DNA from: an uncultured Ruminococcus sp.
GTDB lineage: Bacteria; Bacillota; Clostridia; Oscillospirales; CAG-272
Assembly (NCBI GenBank): GCA_902797495.1
Contig: CADBTH010000202.1
Span: forward strand, 1 to 16,420
DNA length: 16,420 nt
Direction: 5' to 3'
Positions 7,454 to 13,685 of the stretch are shown here, piece by piece. A model generated the notes under the pieces. It had not been told where the DNA came from, did no database searches, and saw only the letters and a list, made by a program, of their open reading frames with translations. Numbering within the stretch: position 1 is the first letter of the stretch; every line of letters starts with the position of its first letter. Both the position numbers and the translations under genes were made by a program.

Positions 7454-7484
7454 TATATACATTTTAACAAAAAAATGTTAAAAT
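7454..7484 (-). promoter_or_regulatory. Probable promoter of the carboxypeptidase overlapped by a palindrome
   Basis: On the minus strand, TTAACA (7481-7476) and TATATA (7459-7454) are 16 bases apart. A perfect 9-base inverted repeat, ATTTTAACA / TGTTAAAAT (7461-7469 and 7476-7484, six As between), spans the spacer and -35 box, where an operator would be expected. The AT-rich context makes a chance palindrome possible. Confidence 0.4.
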
Positions 7485-7534
7485 GTCATCAATTCCGACG
7501 CAAAAACCGCAAAGTCCGCTATTTTTAACATTTT

Positions 7535-7561
7535 GCACAAAAATTTTTTATCTTTTTGTGC
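7535..7561. repeat. Inverted repeat in the divergent carboxypeptidase/asnS intergenic region
   Basis: GCACAAAAA (7535-7543) and TTTTTGTGC (7553-7561) form a perfect 9-base inverted repeat with a 9-base T-rich centre. It lies about 50 bases upstream of the asnS -35 box. It may be an operator or a weak transcription barrier between the divergent units. The rest of 7424-7731 holds only the two promoters and the asnS leader of about 85 bases; I see no gene there. Confidence 0.5.
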
Positions 7562-7611
7562 AACTATCCTGCGCCCGCCGTTCCAAAACGCGAATTAATA
7601 GACCAAAACTA

Positions 7612-7640
7612 TTGAAAAGTAATTATCCGTGTGTTATAAT
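7612..7640 (+). promoter_or_regulatory. Sigma-A promoter of asnS
   Basis: TTGAAA (7612-7617) and a perfect TATAAT (7635-7640) are 17 bases apart. The predicted leader of about 85 bases is too short for a T-box riboswitch and none of its conserved parts is visible. The same box pair and spacing recur at 11682-11710. Confidence 0.85.
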
Positions 7641-7731
7641 ACAATAAATATTTTTTATAGTATGCGCAGCGTTCTCCCCCGTCAACCGCGCAGACGAAAA
7701 GAGATAATTTTTCCCTCAGAGGTAAAGATAA

Positions 7732-9126
7732 ATGGAAAAGCTCACCACACTCAGAGAACTCTACAAAAACAAAGAGCAGTTCGCCGACAGGACCGTAAAA
7801 GTCGGCGGATGGGTCAGAAGCATCAGAGCGTCTAAAACGTTCGGATTCATCATGCTGTCCGACGGCTCGTTCTTCGAGCCCCTTCAGATCGTTTACTCCG
7901 ACGCGCTCCCGAATTTCGAGGCGATATCAAAATTCAACGTCGGCGCGGCGCTTATCGTCGAGGGCACTCTCGTGCTTACTCCCGAGGCAAAACAGCCCTT
8001 CGAGATCCAGGCGACGTCCGTCGAGGTGGAAGGCGCGTCCACGCCGGACTATCCCCTTCAGAAAAAGCGCCACTCTCCCGAATTCCTGCGCACGATCTCC
8101 CATCTGAGACCGAGGACGAATCTCTTCCAGGCGGTCTTCCGCGTGCGCTCGCTCGCGGCGTACGCGATCCACAAATTCTTCCAGGAGAGAAACTTCGTCT
8201 ACGTGCACACTCCGCTTATCACGTCGAGCGACGCCGAGGGCGCGGGAGAAATGTTCCGCGTCACGACTCTCGACCTTGAAAACGTTCCGAAGGACGAGGA
8301 CGGAAACGTCGACTTCTCGAAGGACTTTTTCGGCAAGAGCACGAACCTCACCGTCTCCGGACAGCTCAACGGCGAGACCTTCGCCATGGCGTTCAGAAAC
8401 ATATACACGTTCGGACCGACGTTCCGCGCCGAGAACTCCAACACGCCGCGCCACGCGGCAGAGTTCTGGATGATCGAGCCGGAAATGGCGTTCGCCGACC
8501 TCTCGGACGACATGGACGTCGCCGAGGATATGCTCAAATATATCATCCGCTTCGTTCTCGACAACGCGCCGGAGGAGATCGCGTTCTTCAACTCCTTCGT
8601 TGACCGCGGACTTCTCGAGAGACTCGAGTCCGTCGTCAACTCTGAGTTCGGACGCATCACTTACACCGACGCCGTCAAGATACTCGAAGAGAACAACGAC
8701 AAGTTCGAATATAAGGTGAGCTGGGGCTGCGACCTTCAGACGGAGCACGAGAGATACCTCACGGAGCAGGTGTTCCGCCGCCCCGTATTCGTGACCGACT
8801 ATCCGAAGGACATCAAGGCGTTCTACATGAAGCTGAACGACGACGGCCGCACCGTCGCGGCGGCTGACTGTCTCGTTCCCGGCATCGGCGAGATCATCGG
8901 CGGAAGCCAGCGCGAGGACGACCTCGGAAAGCTCGAGCGCAGGATCGAAGAGCTCGGGCTCAACAAAGAAGACTACGGCTACTATCTCGACCTCAGACGT
9001 TACGGAAGCACGCGCCACGCGGGCTTCGGTCTCGGCTTCGAGAGATGCGTTATGTACCTCACAGGCGTTTCCAACATAAGAGACGTCATTCCGTTCCCGA
9101 GAACAACGGGCAACTGCGAGATCTGA
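7732..9126 (+). CDS. asnS: Asparaginyl-tRNA synthetase
   Basis: A class IIb aminoacyl-tRNA synthetase of 464 residues, the usual length, which charges tRNA-Asn with asparagine using ATP in the cytoplasm. The N-terminal OB-fold anticodon-binding domain is at about 20-100 (VGGWVRSIRASKTFGFI). Motif 1 surrounds FVYVHTPLITSSDAEGAGE (155-173). Motif 2 is FRAENSNTPRHAAEFW (231-246), whose wording separates AsnRS from AspRS. Motif 3 is GFGLGFER (431-438). The C-terminus PRTTGNCEI is characteristic of AsnRS. The ATG has AGAGG nine bases upstream. Its stop is one base from the start of the AAA ATPase gene, so the two are almost certainly co-transcribed from the promoter at 7612-7640. Confidence 0.97.
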   Translation: MEKLTTLRELYKNKEQFADRTVKVGGWVRSIRASKTFGFIMLSDGSFFEPLQIVYSDALPNFEAISKFNVGAALIVEGTLVLTPEAKQPFEIQATSVEVEGASTPDYPLQKKRHSPEFLRTISHLRPRTNLFQAVFRVRSLAAYAIHKFFQERNFVYVHTPLITSSDAEGAGEMFRVTTLDLENVPKDEDGNVDFSKDFFGKSTNLTVSGQLNGETFAMAFRNIYTFGPTFRAENSNTPRHAAEFWMIEPEMAFADLSDDMDVAEDMLKYIIRFVLDNAPEEIAFFNSFVDRGLLERLESVVNSEFGRITYTDAVKILEENNDKFEYKVSWGCDLQTEHERYLTEQVFRRPVFVTDYPKDIKAFYMKLNDDGRTVAAADCLVPGIGEIIGGSQREDDLGKLERRIEELGLNKEDYGYYLDLRRYGSTRHAGFGLGFERCVMYLTGVSNIRDVIPFPRTTGNCEI

Positions 9127-9127
9127 C

Positions 9128-10150
9128 ATGGCTGACAGAAGAGACGAGATAATTTCTCAGCAGCTCGAGATCATAAGATCGATGACCGAGAAGAATCTCG
9201 GAAACCTCACAAGCGATCTCGAGGACGCTCTGATGATAAGAAAGACCGGCAAAAAGAGCGATGACGGCGCCGCGTCCGAAAATAAGGCTGCGCCGCAGGA
9301 AAAAACGGAGGCGGAGGAAGCCCCCGCAGAGCCGCTCGAAAAGCTGATGGAGGAGCTCGATTCTTATATCGGGCTCACCGAGGTAAGATCCGAGGTCAAG
9401 AGCCTTATAAACCTCGCAAAGGTCTACACTCTGCGCCGCAAAAACGACCTTCCCGTGGCGGATATGTCGCTTCACATGGTCTTCTCCGGCAACCCCGGAA
9501 CGGGCAAGACGATGATAGGAAGATTCATGGCGAGAGTCTACCACACGCTCGGTATCCTCTCGAAAGGTCACCTTGTCGAGACGGACCGCTCTGGTCTTGT
9601 CGCCGGTTACGTCGGGCAGACCGCCCTGAAGACCGCGAAGGTCCTCGAGTCCTCGCTCGGAGGAGTCCTCTTCATAGACGAGGCGTACGCGCTCTCCTCC
9701 AAAGGAGAGAACGACTTCGGTCAGGAAGCGATCGACACGGTGCTCAAGTACATGGAGGATCACAGAGACGATATAGTCGTCATAGTCGCGGGCTACACGG
9801 AGCCTATGAGACAATTCATCAGCTCCAACCCCGGACTTGAATCGAGATTCAACAAATACGTCGACTTCGCCGACTACACGGCGGACGAGATGCTCGGCAT
9901 TTTCAAATTCAACTGCAAAAAGAGCTGCTACGTTCTGACGGACGGCGCGGAGGAGCGCCTGCGCGAGCTGCTTGCCGCCGCCGCGGAGGAAGCGGAACGC
10001 TTCGGCAACGGGCGAGGCGTCAGAAACCTTTTCGAAAAGGTGCTCTCCGCCCAGGCGGACAGACTCTCCGCGCTCGAGGAAGTGACGAGGGACAACCTCA
10101 TGGAGATAACGCGGGACGACGTCGACGCGGCGTCGCGCTCGGAAACCTGA
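9128..10150 (+). CDS. AAA+ ATPase of the SpoVK/CbbX type
   Basis: A 340-residue cytoplasmic AAA+ ATPase. The first 75 residues are charged and Ala/Glu-rich, with no known fold. The ATPase core follows: an N-linker helix (YIGLTEVRSEVKSLINLA), Walker A GNPGTGKT (121-128), a YVGQTA pore-loop segment (161-166), Walker B VLFIDEAYAL (180-189), sensor 1 near 216-223 and an arginine finger Arg240 in ESRFN. A helical lid and acidic tail end the protein. This order and wording match the CbbX/SpoVK (stage V sporulation protein K) group, whose members remodel protein partners as hexamers. The client here is unknown. Clostridia often carry several such paralogues, so a sporulation role is inference, supported only by nearby spmA/spmB. 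It starts one base after the asnS stop with a weak ribosome site, implying coupled translation, and ends at a strong terminator. Confidence 0.88.
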   Translation: MADRRDEIISQQLEIIRSMTEKNLGNLTSDLEDALMIRKTGKKSDDGAASENKAAPQEKTEAEEAPAEPLEKLMEELDSYIGLTEVRSEVKSLINLAKVYTLRRKNDLPVADMSLHMVFSGNPGTGKTMIGRFMARVYHTLGILSKGHLVETDRSGLVAGYVGQTALKTAKVLESSLGGVLFIDEAYALSSKGENDFGQEAIDTVLKYMEDHRDDIVVIVAGYTEPMRQFISSNPGLESRFNKYVDFADYTADEMLGIFKFNCKKSCYVLTDGAEERLRELLAAAAEEAERFGNGRGVRNLFEKVLSAQADRLSALEEVTRDNLMEITRDDVDAASRSET

Positions 10151-10163
10151 CAAAATAACGACA

Positions 10164-10193
10164 AAAGAAGCCGTCCGCGGACGGCTTCTTTTT
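10164..10193. terminator. Bidirectional rho-independent terminator
   Basis: A 12- to 13-base-pair hairpin (10164-10176 with 10179-10191, tight CGCG loop) is followed by TTTTTC on the plus strand and by TTTTGTCG on the minus strand. It closes the asnS-ATPase unit and also lies beyond the stop of the converging abrB-like gene. Confidence 0.92.
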
Positions 10194-10222
10194 CTGTCTT
10201 AATATATTTATTTCGGAACCGC

Positions 10223-10468
10223 TTATTTGTTGAGTCCGAGTTCTTTGATGCAGTGACGGCAGACTTTTCTTCCCTTATATTCGATGAGTCCTTCGGTCTC
10301 GTTGCAGAAGATGCAGGACGGAGCGTATTTTCTCAGAATGATGCTGCTGTTTTCAAAAAAGATCTCGACGCCGACTCCCGGGCCGATCTCAAGCCTGTTT
10401 CTCATCTCGATCGGAAGAACTATTCTTCCGAGTTCATCGATTTTCCTTACGATTCCTGAACTTTTCAT
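10223..10468 (-). CDS. AbrB/SpoVT-like transcription regulator with Cys4 tail
   Basis: An 81-residue DNA-binding protein. Residues 1-47 are a typical AbrB swapped-hairpin domain (SGIVRKIDELGRIVLPIEMR), which dimerises through interlocked beta hairpins. The C-terminal part carries Cys52, Cys55, Cys70 and Cys73 in the pattern CxxC-x14-CxxC, a likely zinc ribbon. This short two-part form is common in Clostridia; I do not assign it to AbrB or SpoVT itself. The frame stays open far upstream, but the conserved domain begins at the ATG at 10468. AAGGAGA (10487-10481) lies 12 bases before it, rather far, with purines between. A TATAAT at 10505-10500 on the minus strand gives a likely -10 box with a poor -35. 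It diverges from spmA with only 76 bases between, so it could regulate that pair; this is inference. Confidence 0.88.
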   Translation of the reverse strand: MKSSGIVRKIDELGRIVLPIEMRNRLEIGPGVGVEIFFENSSIILRKYAPSCIFCNETEGLIEYKGRKVCRHCIKELGLNK

Positions 10469-10544
10469 TTCTTTTCTTTCTCTCCTTGACATAGAATATA
10501 TTATACTAACATGGCGATGCATGCAATAGTCTCTGGGGTGGTTT

Positions 10545-11138
10545 ATGCTCGGCAAAAGCTTCGGCGTACTCGTAATAATATCCGTCCTGTTCGCTCTCTT
10601 CACCGGCAGCGGAGAAGCTCTCTCATCCGGCGCGATAGACGGCGCGGCGAAGGCCGTCACGGTCTCCGTATCCCTTGCGGGAGTCATGTGCCTCTGGAGC
10701 GGGATAATGAACGTCCTTCACGATTCGGGAGCGGCGGAAAAACTCGCGCGCATACTCTCTCCGATCCTCTCGCACCTCTTTCCGGGCGCTTTCTCGACCG
10801 GCTGCGCGAAGGAGGAGATCTCTTCCGCGATCTGCGCCAATATCCTCGGCGTAGGAAACGCCGCGACTCCTCTCGCGCTCTCGGCGATGAGGAAAATGGA
10901 CTCTGCTCTGACGGGCGACGAGGCGAGCGACGATATGATAATGCTCACTCTGACGTCCGTTTCCCCGATCAGCATCCTTCCGGCGACCGTCGTCGCACTG
11001 AGAAGAAGCGCGGGGAGCGCAGACCCTTTCGGTATTATCGTTCCCGTCTGGATATGTTCCGGCGCGACGTTCGTTTTCACGGTCCTGCTCGCCTCGGCGT
11101 GCAGGAGAGCGCGTCGCTCAAAGGGCCGCCGTGACTGA
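10545..11138 (+). CDS. spmA: Spore maturation protein A
   Basis: A 197-residue membrane protein of the nucleoside-recognition (Gate) domain family. The signature NILGVGNAATPL (99-110) with the following ALSAMRKM is the SpmA hallmark. Hydrophobic helices lie at about 5-22, 37-57, 135-152 and 163-184, and the C-terminus is very basic. In Bacillus subtilis SpmA and SpmB act with a carboxypeptidase in dehydrating the spore core. The biochemical activity of the family is not settled. ATG 10545 has GGGGTGG a few bases upstream. The last eight bases overlap the spmB start, so the two are translated together. No convincing sigma-A promoter is visible between abrB and spmA, as might be expected for a gene read by a sporulation sigma factor. 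Confidence 0.92.
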   Translation: MLGKSFGVLVIISVLFALFTGSGEALSSGAIDGAAKAVTVSVSLAGVMCLWSGIMNVLHDSGAAEKLARILSPILSHLFPGAFSTGCAKEEISSAICANILGVGNAATPLALSAMRKMDSALTGDEASDDMIMLTLTSVSPISILPATVVALRRSAGSADPFGIIVPVWICSGATFVFTVLLASACRRARRSKGRRD

Positions 11139-11655
11139 AAAAATTACGTCTTTCATTCTGCCCGTGATCCTGCTGATCCCGTCTTTTCTGTTCTTTCTGC
11201 CCGGAAAAAATTATCTCGATTCTTTTCTGCGCGGCGCAAGAGCCGGGCTTAAAGGCGCGGTGTCTCTCGTTCCGCCTCTGACGCTGATAATGTGCGCCGT
11301 CTCCATGTTCTCGTCTTCCGGAGCGGCGACAGCTCTCGCCGGAGCGGCATCCCCTTTCTGCCGAAGGATCGGGATCCCCGAGGACGTTCTGCCTCTTCTT
11401 CTCACCCGTCCCTTTTCGGGGTCCGCCGCGAGCGCGTCTTACGCCGAACTCATGAGCCGTTCGGGAGCGGACGGATTTTCTTCGTTCTACGCTTCCGTTA
11501 TCATGGGCAGCAGCGACACGGTATTCTATATACTGTCCGTCTATTTCTCCGCCTGCCCCCGCGTAAAGCGCACGGGCTACGCGTATCCGGTCGCCGTCGC
11601 GTCGTCTCTGTTCTGCGTCCTCTTTTCCGCCTTCATCTGCCGTATTTTCTACTGA
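11131..11655 (+). CDS. spmB: Spore maturation protein B
   Basis: A 174-residue membrane protein, partner of SpmA and of the same Gate-domain superfamily. Family motifs are VPPLTLIMCAVSMF (47-60), RPFSGSAA (93-100) and IMGSSDTVFYILSVYF (124-139). Hydrophobic helices are at about 6-24, 43-62, 84-92, 118-140 and 150-172. The start codon is GTG, placed inside the end of spmA with an eight-base overlap, which fixes the start and shows translational coupling. No clear terminator follows: the 80 bases after the stop hold the promoter of the next gene. Confidence 0.92.
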   Translation: MTEKITSFILPVILLIPSFLFFLPGKNYLDSFLRGARAGLKGAVSLVPPLTLIMCAVSMFSSSGAATALAGAASPFCRRIGIPEDVLPLLLTRPFSGSAASASYAELMSRSGADGFSSFYASVIMGSSDTVFYILSVYFSACPRVKRTGYAYPVAVASSLFCVLFSAFICRIFY

Positions 11656-11681
11656 TATGCGGCAAGAACTTTAAAATAGTA

Positions 11682-11710
11682 TTGAAAAAAGACTGATTTC
11701 GGGTTATAAT
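11682..11710 (+). promoter_or_regulatory. Sigma-A promoter of the DUF6062-type gene
   Basis: TTGAAA (11682-11687) and TATAAT (11705-11710) are 17 bases apart, the same boxes and spacing as the asnS promoter. GGAGG (11726-11730) lies five bases before the ATG at 11736. This separates the gene from spmAB. Confidence 0.85.
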
Positions 11711-11735
11711 CGTTCTGTAAGGAACGGAGGTTCGT

Positions 11736-12434
11736 ATGGAACAGATCTACACGATAGTGATAAACGAAGCGTTTGAAAAGAGCGCGAATGAAGCGGCGTC
11801 CTGCCCTTTCTGCGCGATCAGGGACAAATTCGAAAAAGACGAGCTCGATTTGATCCTCGGCGCATCCATGATGGAACCCGACGTCAGGATAAAGACGAAC
11901 GAGCTCGGATTCTGCCGCGCGCACAGCGAAAAGATGCTTCGCGCAGGAAAAAAACTTCCTTTCGCGCTTCTATTGGAAAGTCACATGGCAGAAGTTTCCG
12001 AACTGATGCGGATAAACAAACTCATGCCGTCCAAAAGCGCAAAGGGAAGCGCGAACTCCATCGGAGAATTGTCAAGATCCTGCTACGTATGCGACAGGAT
12101 CGGCTCAAAATTCAGACAGGTCTTGAGCAACGCCGTATATATGTGGACGTCTGACGCCGAGTTCAGATCCCTCTTTTCTAAGCAAAAATGCTTTTGCCTC
12201 CCTCACTACGCTGAGCTTGTCAAATGTGCGTCAGAAGAACTAAAAAAGAACGATTTTTGCTCTTTTGCAAACACCGTCCGCCAAATGGAAGATATATACG
12301 TTTCGCGCGTTCGGGAAAACCTTTCGTTCTTTATCAAAAAGTTTGATTACAGATACGAAAACGAACCGTGGGGAGATGCAAAAGACGCAGTGGAGAAAAC
12401 CGTCGCCGTTTTGAACGGAACGGGGGAATCTTAA
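11736..12434 (+). CDS. DUF6062-type protein with two Cys/His modules
   Basis: A 232-residue, probably cytoplasmic protein of unknown function. From memory its layout and wording (YTIVINEAF, CPFC, MMEPDVRI, GFCRAH) match the clostridial DUF6062 family; a profile search was not possible. It carries two matching metal-binding patterns. Module 1 is C23-PF-C26 with C60-RA-H63. Module 2 is C116-YV-C119 with C154-LP-H157. The gaps between halves are 33 and 34 residues, so the protein looks like an internal duplication with two CCCH zinc sites. No transmembrane segment or signal peptide is seen. It has its own strong promoter and ribosome site. Codon use is a little more AT-rich towards the 3' end. 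It sits between spmAB and the partition locus, but nothing shows a functional link to either. Confidence 0.8.
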   Translation: MEQIYTIVINEAFEKSANEAASCPFCAIRDKFEKDELDLILGASMMEPDVRIKTNELGFCRAHSEKMLRAGKKLPFALLLESHMAEVSELMRINKLMPSKSAKGSANSIGELSRSCYVCDRIGSKFRQVLSNAVYMWTSDAEFRSLFSKQKCFCLPHYAELVKCASEELKKNDFCSFANTVRQMEDIYVSRVRENLSFFIKKFDYRYENEPWGDAKDAVEKTVAVLNGTGES

Positions 12435-12747
12435 CTCGCCGTTTACATCATATCACACCCGGTTTGCAGATTCAAGAGATTTTCGCAATTTTTTTATATT
12501 TTTAACATTTTAAATCTGACAAACTGTTTTTTCCTTTTAACAGCTTTAAAAGCGCGCGAAAACGCCGTATTTTACCTTCGGCGAGTCCGTGCGCCGTTCT
12601 TTTACAAGCGGCATCACGCTTTGAGCGGATCGCGCCGCGCGCTTACATTTATTTCCATAAGAAAACATATATTGCCCTCCCGAAACGATACCTTTTTCCC
12701 GCGGCCGGGGATATAATCGCTTTATCAGAAAGATAAAGGAAGAAGTC
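12435..12747. other. Intergenic region of 313 bases without a gene
   Basis: The first half is very AT-rich (about 12480-12550) and includes ATTTTTAACATTTT at 12498-12511, a 14-mer also present at 7521-7534. CTGTT (12524-12528) faces AACAG (12539-12543), a weak hairpin. The second half is GC-rich with no coding signal I trust. TATAAT at 12712-12717 is a good -10 box for the noc-like gene, but the -35 position (around TACCTT) is poor, so it may use an activator or another sigma factor. No RNA gene was recognised. Confidence 0.6.
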
Positions 12748-13548
12748 ATGGAAACTGTAAGAACAAATATATATTCGGGCAATACCCCTGCATACGGGGG
12801 ATACTACGGAAGTCTCGTGGAATACGTCGAAATCGGCGCTCTCGTCCCGCCGGGCGGGAGGGCTGTAGGAAAGGAGTGCGCCTCTCGTTTTACCTCGTCT
12901 CTCGAACAGTCGGGATTCCTGAGGCCTCTCATGATAGACTCGTCGTTCAGGATAGTCGACGGCGCGAAGAGGTACGCCGCAGCCATACTTCTCGGGTACG
13001 AACGCGCGCCATGCGTCTTTTACCCGACTCCCCTTATATTTGAGGACGATATGCTGATAGAGAGTCTGGTAAGAGATGCGCTCACGTTCTTTCAATACGC
13101 CGAAAAGGTCAGAACGCTAACGGAAAAGCATCTTTACTCCCAGGATTGCGTCGCGTCGGCGGTCGGCAGAAGCCAGTCCTTCATCGCCAACAAGCTGCGC
13201 CTTCTCTCGTTCACGGACGGCGAACGGGAGCTGATCGAAGAGGCGCGCCTCACTGAGCGGCACTGCCGCGCACTTTTGAAGATAAAGGACGGGGATCTGC
13301 GCCGCGAGGCGCTTGTCAATATCATAAACTCCGGAATGAACGTCTCCGCCGCCGAATACTACGTCTCGACGGTCGTCCCTTCCGGCGGTGACCTGGCGGG
13401 AGAGTTTCTCTCAAAGCTGAGAGCTCTCGTAAAGTCTTACGAGACATCGTGCGGCGTCAGCGCGAGCGAACGCCGTTCGGACGACGGCTCCGTCTTTTTC
13501 GGGATAACAGTCCGCAAAAACGTTTCACGTGAAACATTTTCGACATAA
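12748..13548 (+). CDS. Degenerate ParB/Noc-like protein
   Basis: A 266-residue ParB-superfamily protein. The N-terminal ParB-like domain is recognisable (LRPLMIDSSFRIVDGAKRYA, 58-77) but the nucleotide-binding motifs are altered: GERRxRA reads GAKRYAA (72-78), and ENxQRxDL reads ESLVRDAL (105-112). A helix-turn-helix domain follows (about 129-155, CVASAVGRSQSFIANKLRLL) with the usual KorB-type helices to about 207, then a variable C-terminal part. In Bacillus, Noc is the ParB paralogue that keeps division off the nucleoid; position next to soj/spo0J supports a Noc-like origin, but the diverged motifs argue against assuming CTP-switch function. The start follows AAAGGAAGAAG. Its last codons, NVSRETF, are encoded by a parS site, and a terminator begins at the stop codon, so it is a separate transcription unit from parAB. 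Confidence 0.82.
   Translation: METVRTNIYSGNTPAYGGYYGSLVEYVEIGALVPPGGRAVGKECASRFTSSLEQSGFLRPLMIDSSFRIVDGAKRYAAAILLGYERAPCVFYPTPLIFEDDMLIESLVRDALTFFQYAEKVRTLTEKHLYSQDCVASAVGRSQSFIANKLRLLSFTDGERELIEEARLTERHCRALLKIKDGDLRREALVNIINSGMNVSAAEYYVSTVVPSGGDLAGEFLSKLRALVKSYETSCGVSASERRSDDGSVFFGITVRKNVSRETFST
13521..13536. other. parS site 1, inside the 3' end of the noc-like gene
   Basis: CGTTTCACGTGAAACA matches the bacterial parS consensus TGTTTCACGTGAAACA at 15 of 16 positions, differing only in the first base. It is a perfect palindrome over 13522-13535. It lies in frame within the noc-like gene. It is expected to load ParB (Spo0J). Confidence 0.9.
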
Positions 13549-13570
13549 AGCGCGCATTCCGCGCTTTTTT
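13547..13570 (+). terminator. Rho-independent terminator of the noc-like gene
   Basis: AAAGCGCG (13547-13554) pairs with CGCGCTTT (13560-13567) around CATTC, followed by three more Ts (run 13565-13570). Its first two bases are the last two of the TAA stop. It lies exactly between two parS sites; its last T is the first base of parS site 2. Confidence 0.88.
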
Positions 13571-13585
13571 GTTTCACGTGAAACA
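13570..13585. other. parS site 2, perfect consensus
   Basis: TGTTTCACGTGAAACA is an exact 16-base parS palindrome, 49 bases (start to start) from site 1 and about 45 bases upstream of the parA -35 box. ParB bound here could nucleate spreading and also repress its own operon. Confidence 0.95.
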
Positions 13586-13592
13586 TTTGTAT

Positions 13593-13608
13593 TGATTTTG
13601 TAAAATCA
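13593..13608. repeat. 16-base palindrome between parS and the parA promoter
   Basis: TGATTTTGTAAAATCA is an inverted repeat of seven bases around GT. It ends 22 bases before the -35 box of the parA promoter. No T-run follows, so it is better read as a possible operator than as a terminator. It does not resemble parS. Confidence 0.5.
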
Positions 13609-13629
13609 GTCCAAACGAGTAAAAAAACA

Positions 13630-13657
13630 TTGACATCGTTTTCCGTTGTGATATAAT
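13630..13657 (+). promoter_or_regulatory. Sigma-A promoter of parA-parB(-serS)
   Basis: TTGACA (13630-13635) and TATAAT (13652-13657) are both perfect consensus boxes with a 16-base spacer, and TGA just before the -10 box makes it an extended -10. The leader of about 20 bases carries AGAGGTG at 13674-13680, before ATG 13686. Confidence 0.88.
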
Positions 13658-13685
13658 GTAGGAAAGAACTATAAGAGGTGAAACG

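Noticed and set aside
7623..7631. DnaA box (TTATCCGTG)
   Set aside because: It differs from the consensus in the last three bases, is single, and lies inside the asnS promoter; there is no cluster to support an origin here.
7641..7731. T-box riboswitch in the asnS leader
   Set aside because: The leader is only about 85 bases and shows neither the T-box sequence nor an antiterminator/terminator pair.
7927..10153. Long minus-strand open frames opposite asnS and the AAA ATPase
   Set aside because: They mirror the codon bias of the real genes (Val/Arg/Glu/Leu-rich) and cross motif-bearing coding sequence; no family features are seen.
10494..10527. Sigma-E promoter for spmA (CATGCAAT at 10520-10527 resembles the -10 box)
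   Set aside because: One mismatch in the -10 box, and the ATATT-like -35 candidates have the wrong spacing, so it cannot be called from sequence.
10469..10687. N-terminal extension of the AbrB-like protein to 154 residues
   Set aside because: The extra 73 residues run through the spmA start region and the gene's own -10 box, and the conserved domain begins exactly at the ATG at 10468.
12470..12500. Terminator after the DUF6062-type gene (TTGC...GCAA then a T-run)
   Set aside because: The stem is only four base pairs with a long loop; the T-run alone is not enough.
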